Below, one piece after another: positions 1 through 4,891 of a stretch of DNA of 7,194 nt. This DNA comes from Betaproteobacteria bacterium (GTDB lineage: Bacteria; Pseudomonadota; Gammaproteobacteria; Burkholderiales; SG8-39), in NCBI GenBank assembly GCA_029865405.1, contig JAOUGZ010000129.1, forward strand, positions 1 to 7,194, read 5' to 3'. The notes below the pieces were generated by a model. The model did not search any database, was not told the DNA's origin, and saw only the letters and a program-made list of their open reading frames with translations. How positions within the stretch are numbered: the stretch's first letter is position 1; each line of letters opens with the position of its first letter. Made by a program: the position numbers and the translations under genes.

Positions 1-211
1 GCTGCGCCATGGCCTCGGCGAGGATGCCGCCGCCGCAGCCGACGTCGAGCACGTCCTTGCCCTCGAGCGACGCGTGCCGCTCGATCCACTCGAGGCGCAG
101 CGGGTTGATCGCGTGCAGCGGCCGGAATTCGCCGTGCGGATCCCACCAGCGGTGCGCGAGGTCGCTGAATTTGGCGAGCTCGGCGGGGTCGGCGTTAGCG
201 GTGCTTTGCAT
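1..211 (-). CDS. ubiG: UbiG, ubiquinone biosynthesis O-methyltransferase (N-terminal part, cut by window edge)
   Basis: The first 70 codons are present, starting at the ATG at 211; the rest lies beyond the left edge. UbiG is the SAM-dependent methyltransferase that carries out both O-methylations of ubiquinone synthesis, at the cytoplasmic face of the inner membrane, releasing S-adenosylhomocysteine each time. The segment [20 protein letters not shown] (residues 14-33) is the family's N-terminal signature, and DVGCGGG (56-62) is the SAM-binding glycine-rich motif I. The full protein is usually about 235-240 residues. It is last in the minus-strand run, 125 nt after the CmpX-like gene. A long perfect hairpin (227-273) lies immediately before its ribosome-binding site. 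Identification is firm; the start is supported by how closely the family signature follows it. Confidence 0.95.
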   Translation of the reverse strand, partial: MQSTANADPAELAKFSDLAHRWWDPHGEFRPLHAINPLRLEWIERHASLEGKDVLDVGCGGGILAEAMAQ

Positions 212-219
212 TGGCCTTT
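212..219 (-). promoter_or_regulatory. Ribosome-binding site of ubiG, close to the start and abutting a hairpin
   Basis: On the minus strand AAAGG (215-219) precedes the ubiG ATG with only CCA between, which is a short spacing. The base of the perfect hairpin ends at 227, so only 7 nt separate stem and Shine-Dalgarno. The AAAGG lies in the flank shared with the second hairpin copy (CCTTT on the plus strand at 1973-1977), so the repeat itself seems to supply this site. Confidence 0.5.
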
Positions 220-275
220 AAATACATCTCGGCTTTTTCAGCGGGGTGAATCTTCCCGCTGAAAAAGCCGAGACC
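215..275. repeat. Structured repeat copy 1: perfect 19-bp inverted repeat with 9-nt loop
   Basis: The arms 227-245 and 255-273 are exact reverse complements, around a 9-nt loop GTGAATCTT (246-254). The outer flanks CCTTT-AAATACATCTCG on the left and CGAGACC on the right recur at copy 2 (1973-2038) in the same orientation, with one base inserted there. The stem contains a T5/A5 run, but no T-run follows on either strand, so it is not a normal intrinsic terminator. It lies between the CmpX-like gene and ubiG and would form a strong hairpin in the leader of ubiG mRNA. Its function is unknown. Confidence 0.9.
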
Positions 276-303
276 AGGGGAAACCCGATGAGGCATGGTG
301 CTT

Positions 304-309
304 ATTCTA
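304..309 (-). promoter_or_regulatory. Possible -10 element for ubiG
   Basis: The minus strand reads TAGAAT here, five of six matches to TATAAT. The hexamer 17 bp upstream, CTAACG, matches the -35 consensus poorly. If it is used, the transcript would start near 297 and carry hairpin copy 1 in an 86-nt leader. ubiG could equally be transcribed from the upstream gene. Confidence 0.25.
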
Positions 310-336
310 GCCGCCAGCCTCACCAGCGTTAGCTCG

Positions 337-1791
337 CTACTTTCGCCACTTCGCGAGCCAGTACTCCATCTGCTTGCCCGCTGCCTCGCGCCCGCCCAGG
401 CCGAAGGAGAGCGCCACCGCGACCGCCACCGCGCCCAGCGTCAGGCCGAAGGCGAGGTTGACGATGTCGTTGGCGATGCCCATGGCGCGCAGGCCCATGG
501 CGATCACCAGACCGAGGATCGCGAGCCGGGCGATGCCGGCGAGCCCGCTCGAGCTCTCGCCCGCGGACTTGTCGATCGCGCGGTGCGCGAGGTTGGCGAG
601 CCAGAAGCCGATCGCCAGGATCGCGCCGCCGAGCAGCACGTCGCCGCCGAACTGGATGAACATCGTCACCACGTGTCGCACCTGGCCGAAATCGAGCCGG
701 TTTGCGGCCTCGACCGTCGCGAACAGCATGGCGAAAAACAGCAGGATGCGCCCGACCAGGACCGAGGGGCGGATGCCCTTGAAGGTATCGCCCACGCCGA
801 TCTTCTCCGGCAGCGTGTCGAAGCCCATGCCGGAGAGGAGCCGCCCGACGATGTCGGCGGCGAAGCGTGCCACGTACCACGTGATGACGAGGATCACCGC
901 GGCGGCAAGGATGTTCGGCACCGCGTCGAGTATCACGCGCAGCATGTCGGTCGCGGGCTGCGAGATCGCCTGCACGCGCAGTGCATCGAGCGCGGCGATC
1001 AGCGCCGGGATGAAGATGAAGATGAACACGATCGTGCCGACGAGCCGCGAGATGCGCACTTCCTCGCCCAGGCCCACCGAGCCGCCGACCTTGTCGGCGC
1101 CGGCCGCGGCGAGAAGGTTGGTCACCAGTCCGCGCAGCACCTTGGCCACCAGCCAGCCCACGAAGCCGATGATCACCGCGGCGAAGATGTTGGGAATCAT
1201 GGCCAGGATCTTGTCGATCATGTCGCGCACCGGCTGCAGCAGGCCCTGAAGGTCGAGCACGCCGAGCGTGGCGGGCACGAACAGCAGGATCGTGAGCCAG
1301 AACAGCACATTGGCGAGGGTCTTGCTCATCGGCTCCATGCCCGCCTGCTCGCTGATGCGCTTGTCCCAGGTGCTCGCGGCGAGCGCCTTGCCGACCAGCG
1401 AGCGCAGCGCCATCGCCAGCACCCAGCCCAGCAGGAACAGCACGCCGCCCGCAATCAGTCGGGGCAGATAGCCGAACACCTGTCGCAGCATTTCCTTGAA
1501 CGGATCGGACACCAGCTCCAGGTTAAGCGTGTTGAACACGCCGATGACCGTGATGAGAATGACCAGCCAGAACACGCCCGCGGCAATGCCTTTTTCCACG
1601 TCGAGGCGCTCGTGCGCCGTTTCGCTGATGCGCGAATTCACGTCGAGCAGCGCGAGGCCCTTGCGCACGCCGGCGCGCGCCAGCACGGCGACGACCCAGC
1701 CGACGACCAGGATCAGCAGCGCGCCGAGGATGCCCGGGATGTGCTGGCCCAGGGTGGTTTGCAGCGAGTCTGCGAAAGCGGAAAAGTCCAT
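337..1791 (-). CDS. CmpX-like multi-pass membrane protein with five TM_helix repeats (mechanosensitive-channel-like)
   Basis: A 484-residue inner-membrane protein that resembles proteins annotated as 'mechanosensitive ion channel' or CmpX, built from the conserved TM_helix repeat (Pfam PF05552 by recognition). The repeat starts with a Pro-containing turn and continues into a Gly-Trp helix. It appears at residues 18-47 (IPGILGALLILVVGWVVAVL), 109-137, 199-227, 291-319 and, more diverged, 381-407, at a spacing of about 90 residues. Each is followed by a second hydrophobic helix, giving roughly ten membrane segments. I see no clear MscS-type beta domain. The last helix region (447-467) is Gly/Ala-rich and ends FGLGG, somewhat like the MscS pore helix. 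The start is supported by a strong GAGGGGG five bases before the ATG. A TATAAT promoter lies about 125 bp upstream. Channel activity is inferred from the family name only. Confidence 0.85.
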   Translation of the reverse strand: MDFSAFADSLQTTLGQHIPGILGALLILVVGWVVAVLARAGVRKGLALLDVNSRISETAHERLDVEKGIAAGVFWLVILITVIGVFNTLNLELVSDPFKEMLRQVFGYLPRLIAGGVLFLLGWVLAMALRSLVGKALAASTWDKRISEQAGMEPMSKTLANVLFWLTILLFVPATLGVLDLQGLLQPVRDMIDKILAMIPNIFAAVIIGFVGWLVAKVLRGLVTNLLAAAGADKVGGSVGLGEEVRISRLVGTIVFIFIFIPALIAALDALRVQAISQPATDMLRVILDAVPNILAAAVILVITWYVARFAADIVGRLLSGMGFDTLPEKIGVGDTFKGIRPSVLVGRILLFFAMLFATVEAANRLDFGQVRHVVTMFIQFGGDVLLGGAILAIGFWLANLAHRAIDKSAGESSSGLAGIARLAILGLVIAMGLRAMGIANDIVNLAFGLTLGAVAVAVALSFGLGGREAAGKQMEYWLAKWRK

Positions 1792-1881
1792 GTGGCCCCC
1801 TCGAAATTTGGCTTGAAAGAACGGCGCACACGACGAATCGCGCGCGTCCTGAAGTTGGTTTTCTTGGGTGCTGCGGCGGTG

Positions 1882-1902
1882 CAGCCGCGAAACGCGCGGC
1901 TG
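1882..1902 (-). other. GC-rich hairpin in the leader of the CmpX-like gene
   Basis: CAGCCGCG (1882-1889) and CGCGGCTG (1895-1902) are perfect 8-bp arms around a 5-nt loop. An alternative pairing, GCTGC (1870-1874) with GCAGC (1881-1885), uses part of the same sequence, so the two folds exclude each other. Both lie downstream of the TATAAT promoter, inside the predicted untranslated leader. Short GC-rich hairpins are common at this base composition, so function is uncertain. Confidence 0.4.
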
Positions 1903-1916
1903 GAGCCAAGGGGGGC

Positions 1917-1922
1917 ATTATA
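1917..1922 (-). promoter_or_regulatory. Promoter -10 element (TATAAT) for the CmpX-like gene
   Basis: The minus strand reads GCGTATAATGCC, an exact -10 hexamer in an otherwise very GC-rich stretch. The -35 position at 16-18 bp spacing has no good match. Transcription would start near 1910, giving a leader of about 120 nt. It lies downstream of the OmpA gene 1 terminator and of repeat copy 2, so the CmpX-like gene probably forms its own transcription unit, perhaps including ubiG. Confidence 0.6.
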
Positions 1923-1972
1923 CGCGCGTATGCACGTGGGCGCATCCCGCATCGCGAGCCTTCGGTTAGCGC

Positions 1973-2038
1973 CCTTTCAAATACATCTCGCCTTTTTTCT
2001 GGCTGCGAGATTCATGCAGCCAGAAAAAAGGCGAGACC
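1973..2038. repeat. Structured repeat copy 2: perfect 21-bp inverted repeat with 9-nt loop
   Basis: The arms 1986-2006 and 2016-2036 are exact reverse complements, around a 9-nt loop GAGATTCAT (2007-2015). The flanks CCTTTCAAATACATCTCG and CGAGACC match copy 1 (215-275). The stem sequence differs from copy 1 (CTGGCTGC against CAGCGGG near the loop, T6 against T5), yet every change is matched on the other arm. It lies after the terminator of OmpA-family gene 1 and before the promoter of the CmpX-like gene, so it may not be part of any abundant mRNA. No T-run follows on either side. Confidence 0.9.
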
Positions 2039-2079
2039 TGAGAAAATAGAATCAGGGTACCGCCGCACGCACGCCGCGC

Positions 2080-2108
2080 AAAAAAAAGCCCCGCCGCAGC
2101 GGGGCTTT
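2080..2108 (-). terminator. Intrinsic terminator of OmpA-family gene 1
   Basis: On the minus strand a 10-bp perfect stem (arms 2085-2094 and 2099-2108, AAAGCCCCGC with GCGGGGCTTT, 4-nt loop) is followed by a run of T (A on the plus strand, 2080-2087). It starts 23 nt after the stop codon. The stem arms are identical to those of the terminator after OmpA-family gene 2. Confidence 0.9.
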
Positions 2109-2131
2109 CCTTCACCGCGGGGTGACGCGGC

Positions 2132-2716
2132 TTACTTCTTCGTGCCGATGACTTCGACCTCCACGCGCCGGTTCGGCGACAGGCAGTCGATCAACGCCTT
2201 GCCCCTTACCTTCGGGCAGGCCTTCACGGGCTGCGTTTCGCCCTTGCCCTCGGTGTAGATGCGGTTCGGCTCGATGCCCTTGGACACCAGGTAGGCCTTC
2301 GCCGCTTCCGCACGGCGCACCGACAGCTTCTGGTTGTACTGCAGCGTGCCGATCTGGTCGGCGTGGCCGATAGCGATCACCACTTCGAGGTTCACGTCGC
2401 GGATCTGCCCCGAGAGGTTGTCCAGGCGATCCTTGTACGCGGGCTTGATCACCGACTTGTCGAAATCGAACAGCAGGTCCGCCGCGAGCGTCACTTTCTG
2501 CGCTACCGGCTGGGGTGCGGGCTTGGGCGTGGGCGCTGCCACGGGGGCCGGCGCAGGCGCGGGCGCGGGCGCAGGGGCCGGCGCGGGCGCGGCGGGGGCC
2601 GGCGCGGGTGCGGGCGGCGGCGGCGGCGCTTCTTCGGTGGTGGCACAGCCGACGAGCACGGCCATCGCCAGCAGCGCGCTGCCCAGACCGACCGCTCGGA
2701 AAATGTTTTTCGGCAT
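2132..2716 (-). CDS. OmpA-family peptidoglycan-binding lipoprotein 1 (no beta-barrel)
   Basis: A 194-residue outer-membrane lipoprotein predicted to anchor non-covalently to peptidoglycan. Residues 1-23 are a lipoprotein signal peptide ending in the lipobox LVGC, with C24 the lipidated residue. Residues 31-72 are a Pro/Ala linker of alternating Ala-Pro. Residues 76-190 are an OmpA C-terminal domain: LLFDFDKSVI (81-90), GHADQIG (117-123), YNQKLSVRRA (127-136) and PNRRVEVEV (181-189). D120 and R135 correspond to the diaminopimelate-binding Asp and Arg of the family. C167 and C178 could form a disulfide. There is no room for the N-terminal beta-barrel of classical OmpA. GGAG lies 7 nt before the ATG. 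The gene follows the amidohydrolase by 61 nt with no terminator between, so they may be co-transcribed. It is a paralogue of the protein at 4162-4755. Confidence 0.92.
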   Translation of the reverse strand: MPKNIFRAVGLGSALLAMAVLVGCATTEEAPPPPPAPAPAPAAPAPAPAPAPAPAPAPVAAPTPKPAPQPVAQKVTLAADLLFDFDKSVIKPAYKDRLDNLSGQIRDVNLEVVIAIGHADQIGTLQYNQKLSVRRAEAAKAYLVSKGIEPNRIYTEGKGETQPVKACPKVRGKALIDCLSPNRRVEVEVIGTKK

Positions 2717-2777
2717 TCGTGTTCTCCAGTTGCTTGGGGGATAGGTGAACTGACCCGGACCCAGCGATAACGGCCGG

Positions 2778-4097
2778 TCAATTCAAGGAATTCAGTATGT
2801 TAGTTTGCCACAAGGCCGCACGCCCTTGCAAGTCGGAAACGTCGATGCGCGTCAACTGACGCTCGCGCAGCACGCGCTCGCCGCCGACCCAGACGTCGGT
2901 CACGTGCTCGCGTCCGCAGGCGTATACGAGGTGCGACACGACGTCGTAGACGGGCTGCAGCGACAGGTCGTCCAGGCCCACTGCGACCAGGTCCGCGGCC
3001 TTGCCGGGCACGATGCTGCCGATGCGCGCCTCGGCGCCCAGGGCGATGGCGCCGCCCAGCGTCGCCGCGCGCAGCGCCTCGTGCGCCGGCAGCGCCTCGG
3101 CGTTGCCGGCCGCAGCCTTGGCGAGCAGCGCAGCGAGGCGCATTTCCTCGAACAGGTCGAGGCGGTTGTTGCTCGCCGCGCCGTCGGTGCCCAGCGCGAC
3201 GTTGACGCCGGCTTCGAGGAGCTGCGCGACCGGCGCCATGCCGCTCGCGAGCTTCAGGTTGGACGACGGGCAGTGGGCCACCGAGGCGCGGTGCCGCGCC
3301 AGCAGCGCGACCTCTGCCGGCGTCAGGTGCACCGCATGCACGGCGATCAGGTTCGGTCCGAGCAATCCCAGGCTGTCCAGCCGCGCCAGCGGCCGCACGC
3401 CGTGCTCGGCCACCGAGCGCTCGACTTCGCTCGCCGTCTCGTGCAGGTGCACGTGCACCGGCAGATCGAGCTCGGCGGCGAGCTGCGCCACGCGTCGAAA
3501 CGTCGCATCGGACACGGTGTAGGGTGCGTGCGGCGCGAGGCAAAAGGAAGCGAGCGGGTGCTCGCGCCAGCGGTCGCGCAGTGCCAGGCCCTGCGCCAGG
3601 TAGGACTGCGGATCCGGCGCGTAGGCGGACGGGAATTCGACGACGATGATGCCGAGCGCGGCGCGCATGCCCGCCTGCAGCGCGGCCTCGAGCGCCGCCT
3701 CGGGAAAGAAGTACATGTCGTTCATGCACGTCACGCCGCCGCGCAGCATCTCGGCGCAGGCGAGGAGCGTACCGTCCTTCACGAAATCGGCCGAGACGTG
3801 CTTCGTCTCCACCGGCCAGACGTGCTCTTGGAGCCAGCGCATGAGCGGCAGGTCGTCGGCGATGCCGCGCATCAGCGCCATGGCGGCGTGAGTATGCGCA
3901 TTCACCAGGCCGGGGATCAGCGCATGCCCGGGCAGGTCGATGCGCGCGTAGTCCGCGTAGCGCGCGGCGGCCTGCGCCGACGGCAGCAGCGCCTCGATGC
4001 GGCCCGCGTGCACCGCCACCGAATGGCGCTCCAGGACCGTGCCGGCGGGCTCCACCGGCACCACCCAGCGCGCGTTGATGAGCAATCGTTCCGTCAT
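2778..4097 (-). CDS. mtaD: Amidohydrolase, 5-methylthioadenosine / S-adenosylhomocysteine deaminase type (TRZ/ATZ family)
   Basis: A 439-residue cytoplasmic metal-dependent deaminase. Family members hydrolyse the adenine amino group of S-adenosylhomocysteine and 5-methylthioadenosine to the inosine forms. Visible motifs are metal ligands H68 and H70 in NAHTH; E97 in WPVETKH; H190 in APHAPYT; H217 and E220 in HVHLHET; H275 in VAHCPSSNLKL; and the metal/catalytic D305 in LGTDGAASNN. The order and spacing match the MtaD group. The family also includes chlorohydrolases and guanine or hydroxyatrazine deaminases, so the substrate is inferred. I chose the ATG at 4097 because homologues begin close to TERLLINAR. 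The frame stays open for 47 more codons upstream, but these run through the terminator hairpin. No good Shine-Dalgarno is seen, and the start is only 16 nt from the terminator's T-run. UbiG next in line makes S-adenosylhomocysteine, a possible substrate. Confidence 0.88.
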   Translation of the reverse strand: MTERLLINARWVVPVEPAGTVLERHSVAVHAGRIEALLPSAQAAARYADYARIDLPGHALIPGLVNAHTHAAMALMRGIADDLPLMRWLQEHVWPVETKHVSADFVKDGTLLACAEMLRGGVTCMNDMYFFPEAALEAALQAGMRAALGIIVVEFPSAYAPDPQSYLAQGLALRDRWREHPLASFCLAPHAPYTVSDATFRRVAQLAAELDLPVHVHLHETASEVERSVAEHGVRPLARLDSLGLLGPNLIAVHAVHLTPAEVALLARHRASVAHCPSSNLKLASGMAPVAQLLEAGVNVALGTDGAASNNRLDLFEEMRLAALLAKAAAGNAEALPAHEALRAATLGGAIALGAEARIGSIVPGKAADLVAVGLDDLSLQPVYDVVSHLVYACGREHVTDVWVGGERVLRERQLTRIDVSDLQGRAALWQTNILNSLN

Positions 4098-4113
4098 GCG
4101 GTGCGACGCCAAC

Positions 4114-4141
4114 AAAAAAGCCCCGCGCGCGGCGGGGCTTT
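4114..4141 (-). terminator. Intrinsic terminator of OmpA-family gene 2, possibly an attenuator for the amidohydrolase
   Basis: On the minus strand a 10-bp perfect stem (arms 4117-4126 and 4132-4141, 5-nt loop) is followed by six T (plus-strand A at 4114-4119). It begins 20 nt after the stop codon of OmpA-family gene 2. Only 16 nt separate the T-run from the amidohydrolase ATG, so there is no room for a complete promoter after it. Transcription of the downstream gene therefore needs read-through, or a promoter whose transcript must pass this hairpin. Confidence 0.88.
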
Positions 4142-4161
4142 CCAGGGGCCGCGAGTGGCGC

Positions 4162-4755
4162 CTACTTGCCCGTTCCCAAAACCTCGATCTCGGCGCGGCG
4201 ATTCGGCTGCAGGCAGGCGATGAGTGCCTTGCGATCATTTTGCGAGCAGCTCACCACGGGCAGCATCGAGCCGACGTACATCTTGCCGTAGCCGGTGGTC
4301 TGGATCTTGGCGCCGTCCGCGCCCTGGCGCACGAGGTAGGCCTTGACGGCGTCCGCGCGGCGCTCGGAGAGCTTCTGGTTGTACTGCACCGAGCCGATGC
4401 GGTCCGTGTAGCCCGCGATGTTGATAAAGCGCACATCGCTGAATTCGCCGAAGCGCACCACCACCTCGCGATCCAGCGTGTCCTGCGCGCCCATGTTGAG
4501 CACCGACTTGTCGAACGCGAACAGCACATGCGAGAACACGCGCAGCGGCTTGGGCTTGGCGGGCTCGGCCATGGGCTTGGGCGCGGGTGCGGGCGCAGGC
4601 GCGGGCGCCGGGGCGGGCGCGGCAGGCGCCGGGGCCGGCGTGGCGGGCGCCGGAGCCGGCGCAGGCGCGACCGGCGCTTCTTCGGTCGTGGCGCAGCCCA
4701 CCATCGCCGCGAGCACGGCGGCGCCAACGAAGATCTGGGCAAATCTCGTGTTCAT
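4162..4755 (-). CDS. OmpA-family peptidoglycan-binding lipoprotein 2 (no beta-barrel)
   Basis: A 197-residue paralogue of the lipoprotein at 2132-2716. Residues 1-20 are a signal peptide with lipobox MVGC (C21 lipidated; Met at -3 is less usual). The mature start CATTEEAP is the same as in the paralogue. A Pro/Ala linker covers about 29-70, and the OmpA C-terminal domain runs from 71 to the end: LFAFDKSVLN (78-87), GYTDRIG (115-121), YNQKLSERRA (125-134) and PNRRAEIEV (184-192). D118 and R133 are the expected peptidoglycan-binding pair, with a Cys pair at C170 and C181. The ATG at 4755 is preferred over one six codons upstream because GGGAG lies 7 nt before it and the signal peptide then has normal proportions. 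It is transcribed divergently from gyrA and followed by its own terminator. The likely role is outer membrane-cell wall linkage. Confidence 0.92.
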   Translation of the reverse strand: MNTRFAQIFVGAAVLAAMVGCATTEEAPVAPAPAPAPATPAPAPAAPAPAPAPAPAPAPKPMAEPAKPKPLRVFSHVLFAFDKSVLNMGAQDTLDREVVVRFGEFSDVRFINIAGYTDRIGSVQYNQKLSERRADAVKAYLVRQGADGAKIQTTGYGKMYVGSMLPVVSCSQNDRKALIACLQPNRRAEIEVLGTGK

Positions 4756-4785
4756 CCTTGTTCTCCCTCGCACGGAATGCCCCGC

Positions 4786-4814
4786 ATTTAAGCACAGGCG
4801 GAGGCCGAGGTCGA
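4786..4814 (-). promoter_or_regulatory. Promoter of OmpA-family gene 2
   Basis: On the minus strand TCGACC (4809-4814, four of six -35 matches) is followed after 17 bp by TTAAAT (4786-4791, four of six -10 matches). An extended TGC stands directly before the -10. The predicted start falls near 4779, giving a leader of about 24 nt with the Shine-Dalgarno in it. Confidence 0.45.
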
Positions 4815-4825
4815 GAGGTCGCGCG

Positions 4826-4834
4826 TGCTAAAAT
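4826..4834 (+). promoter_or_regulatory. Extended -10 promoter of gyrA
   Basis: TGCTAAAAT combines the extended -10 TG with TAAAAT, five of six matches to TATAAT. No good -35 lies 16-18 bp upstream. Transcription would start near 4841, about 50 nt before the gyrA ATG. The site is back to back with the OmpA-family gene 2 promoter in a 136-bp divergent intergenic region. Gyrase promoters are typically induced when DNA relaxes, but nothing specific to that can be read here. Confidence 0.5.
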
Positions 4835-4891
4835 TCCATGTTCGAAACAGCGCCTTAAACGGCCACTCTTTCCCTCATAACAAGAGCCGCA

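Larger units (their letters stand above)
1792..2131. other. Gene-free stretch of 340 bp between the CmpX-like gene and OmpA-family gene 1
   Basis: I see no plausible coding region here. In minus-strand order it holds the intrinsic terminator of OmpA-family gene 1 (2080-2108), structured repeat copy 2 (1973-2038), a TATAAT promoter (1917-1922), and a leader with a GC hairpin (1882-1902) ahead of the CmpX-like gene. Apparent ORFs crossing it on the plus strand are antisense shadows of the neighbouring gene. Confidence 0.7.

Noticed and set aside
227..273. Hairpin copies 1 and 2 as intrinsic terminators
   Set aside because: Both have A/T runs inside the stem but no T-run after the stem on either strand. 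The lipoprotein gene upstream of copy 2 already has a clear terminator.
1966..1986. Short ORF MYLKGR in repeat copy 2 as a gene
   Set aside because: It has seven codons including the stop, no ribosome-binding site, and no in-frame ATG or GTG found further upstream. The similarity to copy 1 is explained by the conserved repeat flank.
295..2049. A 584-codon open frame on the plus strand across the CmpX-like gene
   Set aside because: It is antisense to a well-formed membrane protein with a ribosome-binding site, promoter and repeat structure, and its own product is low-complexity Arg/His/Glu-rich.
2717..2777. A promoter for OmpA-family gene 1 in the 61-bp gap (TTGACC or TTGAAT as -35)
   Set aside because: No acceptable -10 stands at the right spacing, so transcription from the amidohydrolase gene is as likely.
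2805..4223. A 472-codon plus-strand open frame across the amidohydrolase
   Set aside because: It is a GC-driven shadow. The minus-strand frame carries the complete amidohydrolase motif set.
4098..4238. A 47-residue N-terminal extension of the amidohydrolase
   Set aside because: The extension would be translated through the terminator hairpin and the end of the lipoprotein gene, has no family similarity, and is Arg/Ser-rich. The family start matches the ATG at 4097.
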